From Paraburkholderia sp. CNPSo 3272 (GTDB taxonomy: Bacteria; Pseudomonadota; Gammaproteobacteria; Burkholderiales; Burkholderiaceae): DNA of 64,000 nucleotides. Below, piece by piece: positions 59,565 to 64,000 of the stretch. Made by a program: the position numbers and the translations under genes. The notes under the pieces are model-generated. The model was not told the origin of the DNA, ran no database searches, and worked only from the letters and a program-made list of their open reading frames with translations. Within the stretch, counting starts at the first letter, position 1; the number at the start of each line of letters is the position of its first letter. The stretch spans positions 78,378-142,377 of the forward strand of contig NZ_JAMBPQ010000018.1 in the NCBI RefSeq assembly GCF_024206495.1, written 5' to 3'.

Positions 59565-62500
59565 GGCGTGCCTTCGGGCGCCGGTGGCGCGCCGGTGCCG
59601 GAACCGCCGTCCGCGTGGCCCTCAGGCTTGCGTTTGCGGCCAAAGCGTTCGGCCACGCGGTCGAAGAGCAGGTAGATCACGGGCGTCGTGAACAGCGTGA
59701 GCATCTGCGAAAGCGTGAGCCCGCCGATGATCGCAAGACCCAACGGGCGGCGCAGCTCCGAGCCCGTGCCGCTGCCGAGCAGCATGGGCAGCGCGCCGAG
59801 CATGGCCGCGAGCGTGGTCATGAGAATCGGCCGGAAACGCAGCAGCGACGCTTCGAAAATCGCCTCGCGCGGCGGCTTGCCCTGCACGCGTTCGGCTTCG
59901 AGCGCGAAGTCCACCATCATGATGGCGTTCTTCTTGACGATGCCGATCAGCAGCACGATGCCGATAATGCCGATCACGTCGAGGTCCTTGCCCGCGATCA
60001 TCAGCGCGAGCAGCGCGCCAATGCCGGCCGAAGGCAGCGTCGAAAGAATCGTGACCGGGTGCACATAGCTCTCGTACAGCACGCCCAGCACGATATACAC
60101 GGCCACGAGCGCCGCGATCAGCAGATACACCTCGCTCGCAAGCGAATCCTCGAACGCCTGCGCCGCGCCCTGGAACGACGAGGTGATCGAGGGCGGCAAG
60201 TTCACGGCGGCCTCGGCTTTGCGCACGTCGCGCACGGCGGCGGAGAGCGACGCGCCATCGGCGAGATTGAACGAGATCGTGACCGAAGGGAACTGCGCGA
60301 GGTGGCTGATCATGAGCGGCGAGCGCGTGATGCTGATTTTCGCAATGCCCTTGAGCGGCACCTGGCCTTCGCTGCTCGTCTGGCTCGGCAGATAGAGGTC
60401 GCCGAGCGATTCGACCGTGGGCAGCGCCTCGGGCTTCGCCACCAGAATCACGCGGTACTGGTCCGACTGCTGGAAGATCGTCGAGACGATGCGCTGGCCC
60501 AGCGCATCGTAGAGCGCGTTGTCGATGGTCGCCGCCGTGATGCCGTAGCGCGCCGCGAGCTGGCGGTTCACTTCGACGTTCACGGAAAGGCCATCCGTGT
60601 TGAGGTCGCTCGTCACGTCGCGGATCGACGGGATCTGCTTCATGCGCTCGATTAGCGCGGGCACGTACTGGTCGAACGCCTCCTGGCTCGGTCCTCGCAG
60701 CACGAAGTTGTACTGGTTGCGCGAGACCGTGGTGTCGAGCGTGAGGTCCTGCTCGGGCTGGATGTAGAGGCGCACGCCCGCGACCTTCGCGACCGACTGC
60801 TGAATGCGCCGCCCGATTTCGTCGGCGCTTTCGGAGCGGTCGTCGTGCGGTTTCAGGTTGATGAGGAAGCGCCCGTTGTTGAGCGTGTTGTTGATGCCGT
60901 CGATGCCCACGTACGAAGTGAGCGAAACGACATCGGGGTCCTTGAGGATTTCCTCGGCCAGTGCGGACTGGCGCCGCACCATCGCCTGGTAGGAGATGGA
61001 GTTGTCGGCCACGCTGATGCCTTGCAGCACGCCCACGTCCTGCACCGGGAACAGGCCTTTCGGAATCACGACGTAAAGCAACCCGGTGAGCACCACCGTC
61101 ACCACGAACACGACCAGCGTGAGCGTCTGGTGGTCGAGCACCCAGCGCAGGCCGCGCTCGTAGGCGTTGAGCGTCTTGTTGAAAAGCCCTTCGCTGATGC
61201 GCTCGAAGCGGCTCGGGTGACGCTCGGCCTGGGCGCGCAGGATGCGCGCGCACATCATCGGCACGACGGTGAGCGAGACCACGGCGGACAGCACGATGGT
61301 CACTGCGAGCGTGACGGCGAATTCGCTGAAGAGACGTCCGATCACGCCGCCCATGAAGAGCAGCGGAATCAGCACGGCGATGAGCGAGATTGTCAGCGAA
61401 AGAATCGTGAAGCCGATCTGGCCTGCGCCTTTTAGCGCCGCCTGCAAGGGTTTGTCGCCTTCCTCGAGGTAACGCACGATGTTTTCGATCATCACGATCG
61501 AGTCGTCCACCACGAAGCCCGTGGCGATGATGAGCGCCATAAGCGAGAGGTTGTCGATCGAATAGCCCAGCTCGTACATGATCGCGAGCGTGCCGATCAG
61601 CGAGACCGGCACTGAGATGCTCGGAATGATGGTCGCGGGCAGATTGCGCAGGAACACGAAGATCACGGCCACCACGAGCGCCACGGCGAGCACGAGTTCG
61701 AAGGCCGCGTCGCTCACCGAAGCGCGGATCACGCCCACGCTGTTCGACACCACCGTGACCTGCATGCCCGCGGGCAGCGCCGCTTCGAGTTGCGGCAGCT
61801 GCCGCATGATCTGGTTGACGGTGGCGATGACGTTCGCGCCAGGCTGGCGCTGCACGTTCAGCACGATGGCGGGCGCCTTGTTGTACCAGGCGCCGCGCTC
61901 TACGTCCTGCGCGGCCGTGGACACGCGCGCCACGTCGCGCATGAACACGGGCGAGCCGTTCTCATAGGCGATGACCGTGTCTTCGTAGTCCTTCGGGTCC
62001 GAGATCTGGTCGTTCGAATTGATCGTGTAGTTCAGTTCCGGGCCGTCGAAGTTGCCCTTCGGGTTGCTCACGTTGACGTTGGCGAGCAGCGTGCGCAGGT
62101 CGTCGAGATTCAGGCCGTAGGCGGCGAGCTTCTGCGGGTCGGCTTCGACGCGCACGGCGGGCACGTTGCCGCCCGCCGTGGTGACGAGGCCCACGCCCGG
62201 CACTTCCGAAATTTTTGTGGCGAGGCGGTTGTTGGCCGCGTCCTGCAACTGCGTGAGCGACATCGACTTCGACGTGACCGCGAGCGTGAGGATGGGCTGG
62301 TCGGCCGGGTTCACCTTGGCGTAGGTCGGCGGCGCGGGCAGGCCGCTCGGCAGGAAGCTGTTGGCCGCGTTGATGGCCTGCTGGACGTTCTGCTCGGCCA
62401 CGTCGAGGCTCAGCGAGAGGTCGAACTGCAGCGTGATGACCGAGGCGCCCTCGGAGCTGTACGAGATCATCTGCTGCAGGCCCGGGATTTCGCCGAGCTG

Positions 62501-62707
62501 CACTTCGAGCGGCGCCGTGACCGTGGTCGCCATCACGTTCGGGCTCGCGCCCGGATAGAAGGTCTGCACCTGGATGGTGGGATAGTCCACCGCGGGCAGC
62601 GAGGAAACCGGCAGGAACTTCATTGCGACGAGGCCGATCAGCACCATCGCGATCATCAGGAGCGAAGTCGCGACCGGCCGCAGGATGAAGAGACGCGAAA
62701 TATTCAT
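59561..62707 (-). CDS. mdtB: RND multidrug transporter, MdtB-like
   Basis: A 1048-residue inner-membrane RND pump of standard length: ISRLFILRPVATSLLMIAM at the N-terminus, ATGFVVDDSIVMIENIVRYLE in the fourth helix region with the proton-relay Asp residues, MVRRQSALAEEI in the porter domain and a C-terminal FALEAERVQG. It lacks the Asn-rich insertion of its partner. Genes read mdtA, mdtB, mdtC, OMF on the minus strand with 4-nt overlaps, so they form one operon. Substrates are likely bile salts, novobiocin-like drugs or metals by analogy. Confidence 0.94.
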   Translation of the reverse strand: MNISRLFILRPVATSLLMIAMVLIGLVAMKFLPVSSLPAVDYPTIQVQTFYPGASPNVMATTVTAPLEVQLGEIPGLQQMISYSSEGASVITLQFDLSLSLDVAEQNVQQAINAANSFLPSGLPAPPTYAKVNPADQPILTLAVTSKSMSLTQLQDAANNRLATKISEVPGVGLVTTAGGNVPAVRVEADPQKLAAYGLNLDDLRTLLANVNVSNPKGNFDGPELNYTINSNDQISDPKDYEDTVIAYENGSPVFMRDVARVSTAAQDVERGAWYNKAPAIVLNVQRQPGANVIATVNQIMRQLPQLEAALPAGMQVTVVSNSVGVIRASVSDAAFELVLAVALVVAVIFVFLRNLPATIIPSISVPVSLIGTLAIMYELGYSIDNLSLMALIIATGFVVDDSIVMIENIVRYLEEGDKPLQAALKGAGQIGFTILSLTISLIAVLIPLLFMGGVIGRLFSEFAVTLAVTIVLSAVVSLTVVPMMCARILRAQAERHPSRFERISEGLFNKTLNAYERGLRWVLDHQTLTLVVFVVTVVLTGLLYVVIPKGLFPVQDVGVLQGISVADNSISYQAMVRRQSALAEEILKDPDVVSLTSYVGIDGINNTLNNGRFLINLKPHDDRSESADEIGRRIQQSVAKVAGVRLYIQPEQDLTLDTTVSRNQYNFVLRGPSQEAFDQYVPALIERMKQIPSIRDVTSDLNTDGLSVNVEVNRQLAARYGITAATIDNALYDALGQRIVSTIFQQSDQYRVILVAKPEALPTVESLGDLYLPSQTSSEGQVPLKGIAKISITRSPLMISHLAQFPSVTISFNLADGASLSAAVRDVRKAEAAVNLPPSITSSFQGAAQAFEDSLASEVYLLIAALVAVYIVLGVLYESYVHPVTILSTLPSAGIGALLALMIAGKDLDVIGIIGIVLLIGIVKKNAIMMVDFALEAERVQGKPPREAIFEASLLRFRPILMTTLAAMLGALPMLLGSGTGSELRRPLGLAIIGGLTLSQMLTLFTTPVIYLLFDRVAERFGRKRKPEGHADGGSGTGAPPAPEGTP

Positions 62708-62725
62708 CGGCGCTGGGTCCGGGGC

Positions 62726-64000
62726 TTAACCCGCTTGCGAGGCCGCGGCGCTCGCGTCGGAGGCGTTCGGCGCCGTGGCGCCGGGTTCGCTGGCCGCGCC
62801 CGGGGCGCTGCCATGGTGCGGTGCGCTCGCCGCGCCCGCGTGGGTAGCGACCCTCGGCCCAGCGGGCTGGATCTTCGCGCCGTCGTTGAGGCGGTCGAGT
62901 CCGTCGGTCACGACATGCTGACCCTGCTGCAGGCCCGCGGAGATCACCGTGTAGCGGCCGTCGCTCGGGCCGAGCGTGACCTTGTGGACCGACACGGTGT
63001 TGTCGGCGTTCACGAGGTAGACGTAGTCGCCGGGCGCTCCGGTCTGCACGGCGGGCGTCGGCACGAGTACGGCGTTCTGCAGCGTGTCGACGAGCAGCCT
63101 CACGTTGACGAACTCGTTGGGAAAGAGCGCCTCGTTGTCGTTGGGCACGCTCGCGCGCAGCGTGACCGTACCGGTGGCCGTGGCCATTTGGTTGCTGAGC
63201 GCGAAGAGCGTGCCGGTGGCGATCTGGCGGGTGTTGTCGCTGCTGAAGACGGTAATCGGCAGTTTCGCGCCGGCGTTGACGCGCTCGAGCACGCTGCCCA
63301 GGGAGGTTTGCGGGATGGCGAACTGCACAGTGGTGGGCTTGATGGTCGTGATGACGGCAATGCCCGTGGAGCTGGACGAAGTCACATAGTTGCCCGGATC
63401 GACGAGCCGCAGACCCACGCGTCCCGACACCGGCGCCGTGATGCGGCAATAGATCAGATCGAGCTCGAACAGCCTGACGTTGGCCTTGTCGGCCTGCACC
63501 GCGGCTTCATACTGCTTGACGAGGAACTGCTGGTCGCTGTAGGTCTGCGCGGCGATCGACTGTTTCGCGTTCAACTGCGTATAACGCGCGAGGTCGGCGC
63601 GCGCCTGCGCCAGCAAGGCCTGGTCCTTGGCGAGCTGCGCGAGCGCCTGCTCCTTGCTGATCTCGTACTGGCGCGGGTCGATCTGGGCGAGGAACTGCCC
63701 CTTCACGACGTCCTGGCCTTCCTTGTAGCCCACCTCGGTGAGGTAGCCGCTGATTTGCGGCAGAACCGTGACAGTCGCGATCGGCGTGACGGTGCCGAGC
63801 GCGTTGAGCGTCACGGGCATGGGCCCGAGCGTGGCGGCGGCCACGGTGACGACCTGCGGCGCGGCGCCGTGCTCCGTCTTCTTGTTGCGCATGATGTGCA
63901 CGATCACGAGCACGAGCACGATCAGCACGATCACCAAAATGGCGAGAATGAGCGGGCCGGGCCGGCGGCGCTTCGGCGCCTGCGGGGGCGGTGCGGGCGG
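62726..64000 (-). CDS. mdtA: RND periplasmic adaptor, MdtA-like (N-terminus cut by window edge)
   Basis: The reading frame runs to the right edge, so the true start lies outside. The visible part has a basic RRRPGP segment, one membrane helix rich in Ile, Val and Leu, and then the adaptor domains. These are lipoyl-like halves (TVTVLPQISGYLTEVGYKEGQ and RITAPVSGRVGLRLVDPGNYV) around a coiled-coil hairpin rich in Ala and Gln, and a C-terminal beta domain. The tail is Ala/Ser/Pro-rich. It links the pump to the outer-membrane duct. A GTG at 63937 could look like a start, but the frame continues upstream in good coding sequence. Confidence 0.92.
   Translation of the reverse strand, partial: PPAPPPQAPKRRRPGPLILAILVIVLIVLVLVIVHIMRNKKTEHGAAPQVVTVAAATLGPMPVTLNALGTVTPIATVTVLPQISGYLTEVGYKEGQDVVKGQFLAQIDPRQYEISKEQALAQLAKDQALLAQARADLARYTQLNAKQSIAAQTYSDQQFLVKQYEAAVQADKANVRLFELDLIYCRITAPVSGRVGLRLVDPGNYVTSSSSTGIAVITTIKPTTVQFAIPQTSLGSVLERVNAGAKLPITVFSSDNTRQIATGTLFALSNQMATATGTVTLRASVPNDNEALFPNEFVNVRLLVDTLQNAVLVPTPAVQTGAPGDYVYLVNADNTVSVHKVTLGPSDGRYTVISAGLQQGQHVVTDGLDRLNDGAKIQPAGPRVATHAGAASAPHHGSAPGAASEPGATAPNASDASAAASQAG

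Noticed and set aside
1..64000. CRISPR arrays, tRNA or rRNA genes, insertion sequences and phage integrases
   Set aside because: Looked for regular direct repeats, cloverleaf-like segments and transposase motifs by reading; none was found. A proper search with dedicated tools could still find small RNAs.

Overview
The window is a 64 kb piece of a high-GC proteobacterial chromosome. Gene families, gene order and codon use point to Burkholderiales, most likely Burkholderia/Paraburkholderia or a close relative (inference; no rRNA or other marker gene is present). No tRNA, rRNA, insertion sequence, integrase or CRISPR array was found.

Positions 1-38.2 kb form a dense catabolic island. It carries two cytochrome P450s. 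The second (11427-12629) resembles CYP101 (P450cam). The electron-transfer partners are a putidaredoxin-like ferredoxin with its FAD reductase and a 56-residue rubredoxin. Around them are a 3alpha-hydroxysteroid-dehydrogenase-like SDR, a GMC alcohol dehydrogenase, a 6-oxocamphor-hydrolase-like crotonase, a serine-beta-lactamase-type esterase, a MaoC-type hydratase, a CitE-type C-C lyase, an MFE-2-type hydroxyacyl-CoA dehydrogenase, thiolase, two class III and one class I-type CoA-transferase genes, further crotonases and SDRs, an amidohydrolase, an Old Yellow Enzyme, a thioesterase and an MFS transporter. Together they suggest this route: P450 hydroxylation of an alicyclic or terpenoid-like substrate, oxidation to a ketone or beta-diketone, hydrolytic ring cleavage, CoA activation, and beta-oxidation-like shortening. 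The substrate is not known. TetR, IclR and MarR regulators are interspersed, and several intergenic regions share an operator-like palindrome, TGAAC-N3-GTTCA.

At 30.2-36 kb lies a LuxC/LuxE-like carboxylate-reduction module with two LuxE paralogues, one LuxC-like reductase and an SDR in one operon behind a MarR gene. There are no luciferase genes. This is the most unusual part of the window.

ETF-ubiquinone oxidoreductase (38.9-40.6 kb) has core-like base composition. It is followed by a block of visibly lower GC: panC, a pteridine-reductase-like SDR and a TetR gene (40.6-43.1 kb). From 43.2 kb the DNA becomes very GC-rich at third codon positions and looks like ordinary chromosome: a PdxI-like aldo/keto reductase, LysR regulators, free-methionine-sulfoxide reductase, a tartrate/D-malate dehydrogenase with its LysR gene, HAD hydrolase, glutathione transferase, cupin, dienelactone hydrolase, YjbQ, nitroreductase and a PACE transporter. 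The window closes with an MdtABC-type RND efflux operon plus outer-membrane factor, reading leftward and cut at the right edge within the mdtA-like gene.
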